A stretch of DNA of 64,000 bases from Pempheris klunzingeri (taxonomy: Eukaryota; Chordata; Actinopteri; Acropomatiformes; Pempheridae), in assembly GCF_042242105.1 (NCBI RefSeq), contig NC_092025.1, positions 15,180,309 to 15,244,308 of the forward strand, given 5' to 3'. Positions 11,661 through 25,002 of this stretch are shown piece after piece. The notes under the pieces are model-generated. The model did no database searches. It saw nothing but the letters and a program-made list of their open reading frames with translations, and had not been told where the DNA came from. Both the position numbers and the translations under genes were made by a program. Each line of letters begins with the position of its first letter. Position 1 is the stretch's first letter.

Positions 11661-13232
11661 CTTTGCTTTGGACTCCATTGTTTTGTTGTGTGAACCACAG
11701 AGGGGTTAACACACGGACACACAGTGATTCATGCAAACACAAAGAGGGCACACGGCTATACCGCATTACATGCGCCTCTGTGGTAAATCTATATGTTGGA
11801 CAAAAAAACAAGGCAGCTGTCCCGACCACTATGTAGATCTATTATTGAATAGACTAAAGTGAAACTGCAGTTCAGAAGTAAAACACGTTATGTTGCTATT
11901 TTGATTTATTTTGAAAATAGAGCTTCAAGAGCTGATTCCAGGTTTCAGTCTCAAGTAAGATTGTCAAAAACTTATTTAAGTCATCACTTAAGCTCTACAA
12001 AAATGACATTAGAAACTATTTATAGTCTTTTGTTGTCATATTGTGTTGCCACTTTTCAGACACCCTTGGAAAGTTTTTCCTGATATTTATTGCAAAAACT
12101 CCAAATGAAGGCATCTACACTATACTAATCATCATTGCTAAGGTAGTCAAAACCATTATCTTAATGAATTATATGTATTCAACCTATCACATGCTTGATA
12201 ACTCATGGACTGAGGCTTGCTGAATGACATAATCATTTTATTTGTCAAGGCTCAGATCAGATGTTTGTCTCCACCCTCATTTGAAAATTGCATTTCAGTG
12301 TTAATCTAATTTCCTGAAACTTCAATACCAAGTTTTATGACGGCCGGCAAACTGGATCAAAGACATTACAGCCAGATTGAGATAAGAATATTATGGCCGT
12401 GTTATAAATCCAATCAAGCTGTTTAATTTGTTCTTTAAAAAATGCGTGGTAAGGAACAAGAGTGTTGGCAGTAGAGTCAAAGCTAAGTTCAAATGGCAGC
12501 AGTCCTTCATGGGAGAACAGAGAAATAATCTTTTACCTAAAACTAGACCTACTGACCTTCTCTGTGAACACTAGCAGAGATAAAAAAAAAACCCGGTGCT
12601 GTGTTTATCCTGTTCTCACTTTGTGTTTTAAATGTGAGTTGTGAATCAGAGTACCTGTTGCTATTTTTGGAAAACCTGTACAAATGAATCAATCAACAAT
12701 TAAGGTTAGCAGGGGGCAATGGCACCAGTTGAAAGGCCTCGTTGGCAGGACCGACAGCGCTTTGGCATCGACCGGTGAGTTGTAATTGGCAGCTTCACTT
12801 ACAGGACAAGCAGTGTGAGTAGAGTATTATTACGCAGGGAAGATAATGTGGTGATTGTATTAAAGAAGGTGGAATCAAAGACAAGCTGTTCATTGCTGTT
12901 TATTCCTTTAACTGATCTCTACTGTGTTTCCTCACCTCAAGCGAAGCACACAAGCATTTTTTAAAAATAGACTGCTGTCTTCAGTTTGTCTTGATGCTGT
13001 TTTAAAGCATTTCTTCACGGTTTATTTCATTTCTTGTGCAAATCAGAATTAAAAGGTGTGTTTTACTGTATTTCACAGTGCTCTTCATTAAACTAAGCAA
13101 GCACAGAGCGAACAAAACAGAGAGAGCAGCTGGTAGGTACCCTCCTCTCTCCTCTAGCTGCACTGAACAATAAACATTTAGGAATGGCTTACTGAGGTCA
13201 GCACATTGCCCAGACTCTCTGTCTGTATGTCC

Positions 13233-13243
13233 GTGTGTGTGTG

Positions 13244-13275
<32 letters not shown>

Positions 13276-13432
13276 CATGTAATTCCCTGATTGTGTCTGT
13301 AACAGACAAAGGGAGACACACATGTGGATATATTACAAGTAACATCACGATAAAAATGCTTCTGTGAGCACACCCCTGATCAAAGTGGATTTGTCTGCAT
13401 CAGGTGAGACAGGCCAGACATATGATATGATA

Positions 13433-13468
<36 letters not shown>

Positions 13469-13522
13469 TGTGTGTGTGTGGGTGTGTGTGTCTGTGTCCG
13501 TTTGTGTGTGCGTGTGTGTGTG
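13233..13522. repeat. Two (GT)n microsatellites
   Basis: Arrays at 13233-13275 and 13437-13522, the second interrupted by GGGTG and CC. They are separated by about 160 bp of unique sequence. Confidence 0.95.
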
Positions 13523-14948
13523 AGTGTTTCTGCTGATGGTAGCAGCAGCAGCTCAGACGTGACAAAGGGACGAGCAAACTCAGCAGGCCGATGTGAAGAG
13601 CCCACAGTGACCATATAGCCGACTCTCAGCGTGCACATACAGATGTCACACACATTCACATAACAAAACCTCAGTTTCTTCTATACATGTTTAACAGACT
13701 GCCCTGCCGCACACACAGCACCATTCACAGCTGGCCTATTTAATTCTAATTACAAAGAAATCTCACAAATCTGTCTATATGTGTCTATAAAATTTCAAGA
13801 TTTTGTGAACTTGAGAATTGAATGTTTAAATTCTGTAGTAGTTTTATTCCACCCTGTTGAACTTTATTGCCACTCCTGAGCCAGAGGCACCTGTAACGAC
13901 TCTGGTCAGCATATGTTCTCAGCACAATTGGATAAAATCAAAGGTCAGGGGCACCCATCAAAATAGTCACAGTATAGTTGTAACACAATCTACCCAGAAA
14001 AGAACAAACCAAAGTCAATACTAGCAACTGGTTTTGCAGTAAATGCAGTCTGCCTCTAGGGTGCAACATTTCCACATAAACCCTGAGTTTCAGGATCCAT
14101 TATCAAGATTAATTTAGGGAATCAGCACAGTCTTCTGGGGTCAGTCAGTGCAGAGTTGTGTGTGAAACATTAATGTAGCTCACTAAAGAGGCTCACTAAA
14201 ATGGCTCCTCTACCCTGCTCATGGGCCTGAAGCCTCCATACACTCCAAATGTTTAGGCAGGCCTTTGTCTTTACTGGTCTTGTTTTTTTTGTAGCTGTTG
14301 TTAACTACTGCAGTTGGTTTGGCGCTGTTATCATCACACGCAGCGCCACTGCAGAGCTGTGATGGATAGTCGTGTGTGACTGAGATCTCCAGTGAGTCAT
14401 GCAGAGACTTTACATGCATCAGCTGAGAGTGAAAGAGAGACCGAAATAGGATTAAAACCTCACAGAGTTGCTTTCATTCTGTTCTCACTTCAGCATCTCC
14501 AGCTGGGTTACACAGATCTGATGATGTCTGTTTGCAGGGCCGACGTACCAACATATGATGCTCACTTCAAAGGGGAAAAAGGGCTGAGCACGCCTGTTGA
14601 TTGAGCTTTATACTGTGCAGACTTGGGTTTCAACGCTACAGTGTTTTCCTCTGAGTCAAAACGGGCAAAGACATTGGACAAATAACTATAATACCATGAG
14701 TACAACTGGTGTACAGTTGACATTGGATAATTGGTTAAAGTGGATTTTAAATCTAACACGCTGCTCCACAGAGAGGCATGTTGGTTTCACACTGTCAAGT
14801 GTCCTCTAATTTATTACACTTAATGGATGCAGGACTTGTGTTTTCTGAAGTTTCATCTGTGTTACTGTTGCTCTTGTTCTTTTCATTGTGGTGCATGGGC
14901 TGTGGCGCTATGACATCGTCTAAGGCAACGCCCACTTTTGGATCCATT

Positions 14949-14988
14949 ATCCAATAGATTTGAAATCCTGTTCATCCAATTATCCAAT
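14949..14988 (+). promoter_or_regulatory. Three ATCCAAT (CCAAT-box) motifs in 40 bp
   Basis: ATCCAAT occurs at 14949-14955, 14974-14980 and 14982-14988, about 0.8-1.0 kb upstream of the unc119 coding start. NF-Y binds CCAAT, but these are farther from the start than usual, so function is uncertain. Confidence 0.3.
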
Positions 14989-15416
14989 GAGAATTGCACA
15001 CCTGCTCTATGGCGGATACAAGCTTAGAAATGTTTGTCCATTTTGGCTCTGGTGTGAAGCGTTGAGATGTTTGGAGGTTTGCGCCATTGAAGTCAGTTAC
15101 TTTGCTCTAGTCCCTCCTTTCCCTTTTGTTAGTTTGCTGTCATCAAACTGACGCCTGATTCAGCTGCACAGTGTTAAAGTCACTGTGACATCACTTACCA
15201 CAAACAAGTCTGTTTTGGTTTATACACAGGCCTAATAGTGATATTTTTAGAGTCCCACACAGTGTGTGGAGGCCTTCGACAGAAAAAACACTCTGTAAAT
15301 TAATTGGCGGTTTTGTCTTCTTGATTGTTGCGCTCATTTGTCGTTTGTAGCGCAGATTGCGCGCCAGCCGCTCTCTGCCGCTCTGTCTGCGCCGCTGAGG
15401 GCCGATACGCTCCCCC

Positions 15417-15440
15417 CTCCTCCTCCTCCTCCTCCTCCTC
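15417..15440. repeat. (CTC)n trinucleotide tract
   Basis: Eight CTC/TCC units just upstream of the unc119 first exon, in GC-rich DNA. Confidence 0.9.
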
Positions 15441-15740
15441 TATGACAGCAACAGCCATCTGCCGCCTCTTTTCAATTTCAAGCCCAACTGATTATTTCCC
15501 ACAGATTTCTAGCTTTACTTGACACAACCGAAATAGCGTCTCTGAGAACAGCTGCGCAGAAAAGCAGCAGCAGACAGACAGACAGACAGCAGCACGCTCT
15601 CCGCACGTAGCGCGCAGCCAACGAGAGCCGGGGCTGTTTGCATGCGACCCGTCTGCAGAGACAGACTGCAGGCTCATAAAGACGAAGCGGATTTGAATTA
15701 AGCTCCGGATAACAGACAGCAACTGTGCATCCTTCTCTGA

Positions 15741-15763
15741 GGGAGGGAGGGGGGGGAGAGGGA
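15741..15763 (+). promoter_or_regulatory. G-quadruplex motif in the probable unc119 5' leader
   Basis: GGGAGGGAGGGGGGGG is followed by AGAGGG, giving at least four runs of three or more G with 1-3 nt loops. It lies about 60 bp upstream of the first in-frame ATG (15822) and about 195 bp upstream of the conserved ATG (15957). If transcribed, it could fold in the mRNA leader. Confidence 0.5.
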
Positions 15764-15956
15764 GGCAACTGTTTTGTATCTTGGACGCCCTGGGTTAGGA
15801 GAGGGGGAGGAGGAGCGGAGAATGAGCTATTCTTGTACCAGCAGAGGCAACAGCCAGGACCCGTCAAGCGCTAAGAAGCCTGCCGGTAATAATCCAGGCA
15901 GAGACACCGGAGGCGCAGACAGCAGCAGGAACGGCAGCCCGAAGCAAACGGCGGCG

Positions 15957-18900
15957 ATGAAAGTGAAGAAAGGCTGCAACTCGACCGACGTGGGAGTCCC
16001 GGTGACCACGGAGGAGGACCTGCTGTCCAGCTCCGTGATCACTCCGGAGGATGTTCTGGGCTTGCAGAAGATCACAGAGAGTAAGTTCACTTCTGCGGTG
16101 TCGGTTGTTGAGTTACCAAGAAGGACAAAGGTGCTGAAGGTGTCACGGCTCCTCCGTGAGTCAGGCATCACGTCATTACCGTGTCCCCTTATTTATGGAA
16201 TGTATATATAGGCCTTATTCAAACACATGCTGTGCGTCGCCTCTCCGGTAAACGGTGCCCACCTGTCCGCACATGTGCACTGAACCTTCCCCGTTGGCTC
16301 CTGTGACCCGTGGAGGTGAGGTGTCAGTGTGGAGGTTAAGTTTGTCACGCAATGCGAAGATGGATGTGTAACGTTTGCATAGTGTGCAGCCTGATTAAGT
16401 GCAAAGACAGTTAATAGGTGAACATGTATGACTTAAATTGTACTCCTCTAAAATCGCATCACCTCTGGAGCAGCATGTCTTCATCTCAGGGTGATTTTAT
16501 TCGACATGGAGAGTTGCAGAGTGAGGTGAGAGGTCATCCTTCAAAACAGCTTCTGTTTGCATTTAGATTGTCACCTTCCTTTTTTATTCCTCTCCAGAGA
16601 ATGAACACATCCACGTGTGTGGCAGTCACTGCTCTGGTTGTAGTTTTGTTTTACAGATATATTAATCATAGATATCCGAATGATCTCTGACTCAATTATA
16701 CTGTTGGTAAATTGTTCAAGCTGGTGTTTGTGGGTTGATTCTGCAGTTTGAGCAACAGGAGAGTATCAGTGCTGGAAGAAATATTCAGAGCTTTTTACTG
16801 AAGTAAAAACAAAAGTCTTGCATTCAGTAATATTATCAGCGAAACATACTTAAAGTAGCAAAAGTTTGTTGTGCAGACAAACAGGCTCTGTGTTTGTTAT
16901 ATTGTTATATGATATATAGTGTTGCATTATTGTTAGGGGTTCAATAATGAACTGCAGTAAAGTGTAAGTAGCTTTTTGTTGTAGTTATAGTGGAGCTGGA
17001 GCTGATTTTAACGTCAATACATAGTATTGTTGGTAGTTTAATCTGTAAAAATGTGTCATGTTACAGTAGCTGATTTCTCTCATTGAGGAAAATAACAACA
17101 TGTGGAAGCACTCAAGTCAAGCACAAGTACCTTTTAAATTGTGTTTCACTTCAGTACTTGAGTAAATGTAACTTCACATTCCACCACAGAGTTGTTTTGT
17201 ACTTTAAGACAGAGAAAAGATTTGCAGATTTGAGCTCCAACATTCAAAATGTTGTCTCTTTGTTTGCTTTGTGTTCGTAAGACAACATAGTAATTCCCAA
17301 ATCTTTAGTCAACTCCTCGGTCCAACAAACTCATATTTCGACATGTTTTACACGCTCTTTAAACACAAGCAGAGCTGCCTGCCGTTTTGATTACCATACT
17401 GTCAAGGAAAGCATGCTCATATTCCTTTGCTTATTCATAATGTTACAACGAAAAGAGTAATACTTGATGCATTTGCTTTTTAATTATGTTATGTTAATTA
17501 TGTTACCCCTAAATCTCTAAAACAAGCTTCTTATAAAGAAAGAGAGGGAGAAATGGCAGCCAGGAGGCTCTTATGTGCACAAGAACACCTACATCTATCA
17601 CCATCTCAGGTTTTAAACCAGTGGTTAGCTAACAGGTGGCCAGCAGGGCATTTGACTATTTAAAGGCCACTGTAATACCTTACTTACACAACACGGTTAC
17701 ATTGGACGTTATGTTGCACTGTGAGAGTGATAACTTGGAAACAATGTGTCTCTCATTTTTTTGTGTTTGGGCACAAATTCACATTTTTCTTTATTTCTAT
17801 ATTTATTTCTCCATGTGCTGACGGTCGTGCTCCTCCCTTGAGCGGCCTTACTGAACACACTTGTCTTTTTACTCTCTTGAAATTATACCCTCACTCGGAT
17901 CTTCTCATTCTTTTCTTTGTTTTTTTCTTTAAATTACGTTTCATGTAGCTGAAGATAATGCAGGAAGTTTGTGTAGTGATGAGGAGGGAGGTCGTGCCTG
18001 TCCAGTGCAACATAATCACAGCTTACTGCGAAGAGGAAGAGCTCTGGGAACATCCTTTGGCTCAGCTTGTCCTTCCTCTTCCTCTGACGGTCACTGGTAG
18101 TTTCTTTAATTGTCCTTGCTGTATTTTGACTCGCTAGTACACACATGAGTGGCTATCTTTGTGTTTTCACTGTGTTGTGGGTGGTGCCCCTGAGTGTGTG
18201 TGTGTGGGGATCGTTGACCAGCTGCACAGGGACACGTACGCAAACGTCGTAATGATTCTTTCTCCCACGCTGGACCCTATTATGGTCTTGGAAACTCTCA
18301 CTTTCCTACCTCGCAGCGTCATCACTGGAGGCAAGAGGAGGCATGCGTGAATCACCACAGCAACGTGGATACACGCTCAAATCACTACGGCAACGTGAAG
18401 CATCTCCCCGTGGTTACAGCCGGCAGAGTGTGCATCTCTGTTCTCCCACACACTTCCTCCTCTACTTTACTTCCCCTCTCTCCTGTCCTCTGCTCCACGG
18501 TTTAACAGCGTAGTTGTGCTGTCACTTAAGGGATTACTTAGACAGAAATGGACATATGTGCGCTCACACTTGCTTGACACTTTTTCTGGTGGTTAAACAA
18601 AGCGAGGAACATTCTGAGATCTCTCCTGAGGCGACATTGAAGCCCTCTGTTGATTTGTGACTCGTCTGTCTGTTTTTTCCTGCTGCTGCTGCTGCACAAT
18701 CTCAAGAGGCTGAAACTGATTCCCTCTCTAAGTGCTCTGATACACAACTGACAATACTCGGCACTGCTCAGCCAGACTTGACAACATTCCTGAGTCAAAA
18801 GGTCTCTTTTTGTTACTCGGCGGTTGTTGTTTGATCCTGTTTGACACACGGGCATCTCACAGGAGTGGACACTTCACTTTGTCGCAGATGAATTCTAAAT

Positions 18901-21900
18901 GAAAAGGGGCTTTCAGATAGCTTGAAGTTGCCACCAATCATCTTGTGCTCCATCCATCTGGTCATCAAAACAAGCTGCTGAGTGTTGATTAAGATTTGCT
19001 TACACAGAACAGGCTTTGTGCTCAGTTGACGGATCTGATCCAAACTTATGCTCTTAACTGAATCTTAATCTGTCGAGTCAGTGTGGAACTAATCATGACC
19101 CTCGGAGCAGCAGGAAAGGCTTCCCTGCAGACACTTTGCTTTTAATCATGTTTTTCTTAAATTTAAACAATTATCAAAATGGTGCCATGTAATTTTCTAT
19201 TGATGGACTCTTTGATTTATCAGTTTATTATTTCAAGACGGATCTGTACTGGCCGAGATGTTTTACATTTTAAATAAACTTGTCAGTCTCGCTCTCTGGT
19301 TGACAAACTATGCAATGGAGTCACTGTTTCTAAATTGCCTCAGACTTATCAGATATACATCATATGCATGCAGGTGTACAGTGCAGACATATGGCGCCTT
19401 CAAACTTTTACCTTGTTATGTGCTGTTCATGTCTTCAGAAATGTTGTAAGCCACGGAAGTTAATTATTCAGTGGTTGTGCAGAAAGTATATTGCATTTTT
19501 ATTTATATATAGTTTTTCTTTGTAATTTTATGTTGAGTAAAATGTTGATATTCCTTACAGCTTCACACTTCCTGCATTAATGTTACATTATCCGCTTGCT
19601 AGCTAGCTAAAGTATTAGCTTTGGTGGCTTTTGGCTTCCACGTTGCCTAGCAACGGTGTTGTCATGATGTACGCATCCTGAACGCTAACCATATCATGTA
19701 CATGACCGCCCATGTGATAACCACAAACTCACGAGCTGGATTTGAAGGCAGCAGTAATAGCGTGACACTTAATATCACTCCAATGGTGACTTTCTAAAGC
19801 TCCCTTTAGTTTTAGTTAATTTAACTAACTGTGCTGTTGCCTCCATAAGTGATTTAATATCACTTTGTCTTTGCAGGGACTGAAATAGAGCACAAGAATT
19901 TAGCTCATGACCAGAACTCTGCTCAGTTTTGAGCTAAATTCAGTCTGTCTGAGAGGTCACAGACGCAGTTTTGCAGCTTTCAATGACATTGCCTGAGTAT
20001 CTTCAAAAGGACTCACAGTGGTGAGACTTATTTTTGTGTCAGCTGAGTGTCGGAAGCACTTCATGCGAACACGAATGTGTGAACCGGCCTGTGACCTTTG
20101 TGGTCTTCTGTGTGAAAGCAAAATAACTGACTGATGATCTGTGAGAATTAACTGTTTTTACAACCCACAAGGTCTGTGAAGCACCCAGAGCTCAAAAACC
20201 ACACTTAGGCCTGCAGTCCTGTCAGCTTGTGCTCCCTCAGCAGTGTGTTGGTGCAGTTAAAGCCTCCGTAATGTTAAGTTAAATGGGGTAGCAGGTCATG
20301 AAACCAGTCCAACATGTTTGTCAGAATCATCATAAGATGATATTCACAGGTCATAGTGTGCATTTTGCCTTAATGCGTTTATTCACGACATTTTTTAACT
20401 TTTCTTGACAGTGAACGGAGGAAAACTACAATTTGTGTGTAATTAAGTCTGATGTCTAACTGCTACAAGCTGCATCCATATCTGGAGCTCTACAGTGAAC
20501 CTCCACCAAACCTCATCCCAGGTTCGCTTCCTCCCCTCATCTTCCCTAGCTGGTCTTCTTTTCACTCACTTATTAATTTATCATTTATTAACTTATTAAC
20601 ATTTAAACACCATTCCCATTTTTTCTACATGCACACTAATACTCCACTATTATTCTGATTGTGGCATTAATTAGAGCCATGTAAACAGCATATATTCTGT
20701 TTAGATATTCTGAATTAGGCATGAAGCATGAATTAGCATGAATATATGTAACAAAAACAGAATCTTTTGTGCGTGTTAACGTAGTCACTGTTGCCATGAC
20801 GCTGTGGTCATGGCAGAAGGTGGTAAGGCAGCGACAAACGCGTGACTCCTCGACACCTTTATGCTATCAGACTTCATCACAGTTCAGTGTGCTTAGGAGA
20901 GGAAATAGTTACACATCAAGCCTATTTTGTGTTTAGCAAAACTCGCTCAAAACACAATTGAAAAAACAAGTTTCCTATAAACTGGATGTCTGAAATTTTC
21001 ACAAAAATCCAATTATCAAGTTTCAAGTATGTGTAACATGCTAACATGCTGAGATTTTGCAGGTAAAATTTTGCCATATTCACCATCTTATTTTAGCATA
21101 TTAGCATGTCTTTAGTTTCACAGGTATTTGTTCAGAAATCAAATTAACTAGACAAATGTAATATTCTATCTGTGGATGTCAGCTGACCAACAAAAAGCTG
21201 GTCAAAAATCACCAGACTGCTTAGTTTGTGGTGTCAGTAGGACTTAAGGGGTGCTGCGACACTGCAAAGTGGCAGCGATCGATATACCGACGTCGCCCGC
21301 AATAGATTCATGCTACTTATGTGGCTAATTTTCTGCATCATGAACATGTTGATCCACAAAAATATTAAAGTAGATGAACAATTTCCTGCATTTTTCAGAA
21401 TACTGAGGAAATCTGCGGTGCTCCTGCCTTCCTCTGGTTCAATGCAAACTAATTAAAAATGTGTTGATTGACACATTTTAGAGCATCGTCCTCCTTGAAT
21501 TTGGCATATTTCATGTTGAAACCGCATGTGTGGCAGCCACATTGTAAGAAGAGTCATTTAAAGAATTGGCTAAGCTACCTCGATTTGATCCCCATCTCCC
21601 TTCTCCTCGCTGCTGTAACCCTGCCCCCTCCCTCCAGTGATTAGCTGGATTCGTCTTCATACAAGAAACTAAACCGGATTAGTCCATGTGAGCTGTGTTG
21701 GGTTTAAGTGCCTTCCTCCTCCCACCTAACCCCCCTCCGACCAAAACAGACCAGTATGGGGTTCTGCTTGTCTTTTTTATTCATAATTGTGTTTTATATA
21801 TTCTGCAGAGTTTAGCCACTTTGCTTAAGGCAAAAGCCAATATCAACATTTGAAAGAAAAGTTACTGACAATATTATATGAGATGATATTAACACAACAC

Positions 21901-24390
21901 AATGCAATAACATAACATTGTTGGCAAGGTTGTCTTGGTTATTTAAGGGTTTTGTAAAATATGCTATAAATATTGTGCAAATCAGATTTTTTATGAATAA
22001 AAACTAAAATTATATATTGAATAGCAGTACAGGTACACTGGATCTCTGTCTGTCTGAGTGTATTTATAGCAGTGTCCTGATTGTAGCGTTGCAATGAGAA
22101 TTACATGTTAGTGCGCGTGAGAGTTTGAGGACCCTCATCTAGACGCAATGAGTGGAAATCAGCCGTCTGTTTGTCCACATGGGATACTCTTGAATCTGAC
22201 CTGTTAAAGGCGAGAGGGCAGGAGACAAACTTTGTGGTTTTATCAGCGACAGAACAGAGGGCTTCATGTCAGAGAGGTGGAAATTAACCTTCAGCTGAAA
22301 CAAACCTGAGAGTGCTGGCTGTTAATCGTCGATATTACTGATATACAAACACACAATGAGCTTCATGCACGAACATTTGCGTATTTTTCTCTTAAATCTT
22401 TACTTTTTCCTGTGACACTTTGTATGAGTGTTTGCCAAATGTTAGACTGCCCGTTTGACTCATTTGTAGGCAATTTTCATTCACATCAATTGTATTTCTG
22501 TTCAAATGCATGTTAGTATGTATGTCTGGAAGTGATTATTCAGTACAAAACTAAAAAAAAAAAAAAAAAAAAAATCAATAAAAAATACATTGAGTAGAAA
22601 TAAAAACGAGCCCTAATCATTTCAGACTGACTGATTTACTTCAACATTGTCTAAAAGTATAAATAAATCATCACTCACATTAAAATCAAAGCATTAGTTT
22701 TGCACATAGTCAAGTTCAATTAAGTGTGGAAGCTAAAACTGGTTAAACATGTATCATATTATTAGGAAGGTGTAAACTAGAAAGTGGAAATTTCCAGTAA
22801 GGACGGACTGATCACTCCGCAGCTCAAGTGGGACAGACTGAACTAGATCCCATTATCAGTGTCAGCTGTAATTTTCGCCAGCGTGCATGTTGTGCTTATA
22901 AGCCTTTAATATGGTTTCATGTGGCAGTGATCTTAAACCGTCACACTGAAAGGTTCCTAAGATCTGTCCTGTCCCAGCGTTATCTGGGTGAACTGCTAAA
23001 ACGGGCCCAGTACTGTTTATTTTGGCTGAATCTAGGCCGTATGGTACAGTCTATGTTGAACTGTGGACCTGACCTAGTCTGGTTGTTAGCTGGTGATTTC
23101 TGCCACATCTGCAGTGGGTGAACAGGAAGGATGTCAGCTGAGAGATGACAGGAAAAAAAAGACACATTTCTGATATGTGGTCTACAGCGCGTCTCCTTCT
23201 CTCCCTGCGCTGCTCTTTGAGTTCACTTTTGTTAAAGTTGTAATCCTCAAGATTTCAGTCCTGGTTGATTTGGCAGTATCCGTGGTTACTGGGGATAACA
23301 GAAAATATCATACCCTTTAGGTGTTGTCCTAATTACAGTGGCCGGGGGTTCCAGTCCAGCATGTAGCCCTTTGCTGCATGTCGTCACCCCTCTCTACCCT
23401 GCTTTCCTCTACACCGTCCTACCTAATTAAGCATGAAAATGCCCAAAAATAAGAGTTACAACTGAGGAGAAGCAGGTGAGCCTGTTTGCAGTGCAGTCAA
23501 ATATACACACAATGTTTTACTGAAGAGATCAGACAGTCGGACAATAATCTGTCCATCATGCGTGAGCAACCACAATCTGATTTCATGAAGGGTTCATAAA
23601 ACCACCCTGCAGTTCACCAGTTTTCTCTACTTGCATTAACAGTAACTTAAATCACCCTCGACACAAAATTGGAAGTGAATGGAAAACAGTGAAACAGTGA
23701 CACTGAATGTTTGCGTTGCCTCCTCCTTGTGTATCCTGTACGCAGACAGGTTGAATCCTGGGCAGGAATGACGGACTCCATCACTAACAATGAAAACTAC
23801 TTTTATATGCAAAACAATGAAGATGTTACTCAACACTCAGAAATCACCAGTTGGTCAATAAGAAATCTAAAAAGTCACGAAGAGCCACGTCATTGTGTTG
23901 TGTTCAGTACATTTGTGTTCACAGAGAGAAGAGCACCACAATCCATTTTGACTTGAACAAATAGGAGGTAAGGGTATGAAATATTGCATCCGGATGTCCA
24001 TATGTTTGTCCAGTCGTGAGGACACAAGGTCAGAGGTCATTAGAGGATTCTGTTAAAACCTGCTGATGCTGAAGTTTGCAAAAGTGTTTTGGAGACGAAC
24101 CTCCTGTTTCCAGTTTCCTGGATCAGTCAACACTCACAGCTCAGCTCTGACTCTTCATCTTAGTGTGCTGCATAAGTCAGCTTTGACTGCAGTGACCAGA
24201 CACTTCACTGCACACTCTAAATACTTTTGGTTGAATCGGCTCCATACACACACACACACGCACGCACACACACACACAGAGCTGAGGTAAACTTGCTGCT
24301 AGAAGCTAATGAACCCACAAACAGACGCTAGTTTATCACTGTCAGCTCTCCTTCTGGGCTGTGATAGTAAATACTTCAAGACAGAACAAG

Positions 24391-24446
<56 letters not shown>

Positions 24447-24963
24447 GCGCATGTCTTTGTATAGTTATGAGAACAAATTTTGGTTTTACACCATTGCTGC
24501 GGTGAGGATATTGTGCCTGGTCCTCACAACTTCAAAGGGTTTAGGTTAGAATTAGGTTAAGGTTAGTGTTTGGGTAAGGCATTTAGTTATGATTAAGGTT
24601 AGAGTGCTAGGGACGTGTGTGTGTGTGTGCGTGCGTGCGTGCGTGTGCACTCTATGTATGACTTGAGGTAACAGACAGCATGTAATTTATTACAAACACC
24701 TCAGGTTTTGTGAGAACTGACCGCAGACACAGTGACACACAGACACACACACACACACACACAATCTCATTTAAACTCATTGTCCTTGTGGGACTTCATT
24801 AGGAGGCTCAGCGATAACTATTAGCAGTTAGCAAAAGCATGAGGACAACAGCAGCTGTGGTACCGTATATTATCCACATGTTCAGACGCACACACTCACA
24901 CATACTAATGCAGAACTGTTGTTAACGTTCTGACTCCTGGCAGGGTGTTGCTTTGTCTGTTTG

Positions 24964-25002
<39 letters not shown>

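Larger units (their letters stand above)
11661..15700. other. cryba1-unc119 intergenic region
   Basis: About 4 kb between divergently transcribed genes. It holds two GT arrays (13233-13275 and 13437-13522), a CCAAT cluster (14949-14988) and a (CTC)n tract (15417-15440). GC content rises toward unc119 from about 15340. I see no exon; ORFs over the GT arrays are repeat translation. Confidence 0.6.

Noticed and set aside
13364-13659. ORFs rich in Cys-Val or His-Thr over the GT arrays
   Set aside because: Translations of (GT)n/(CA)n microsatellites. The same explains such ORFs at 24066-24549, 28411-28747, 29461-29801, 34661-34960 and 50449-50646.
22828-23121. 97-codon ORF in unc119 intron 1
   Set aside because: No recognisable domain, no codon-usage sign or splice context, and overlapping an ORF on the other strand. 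Could be an old repeat.
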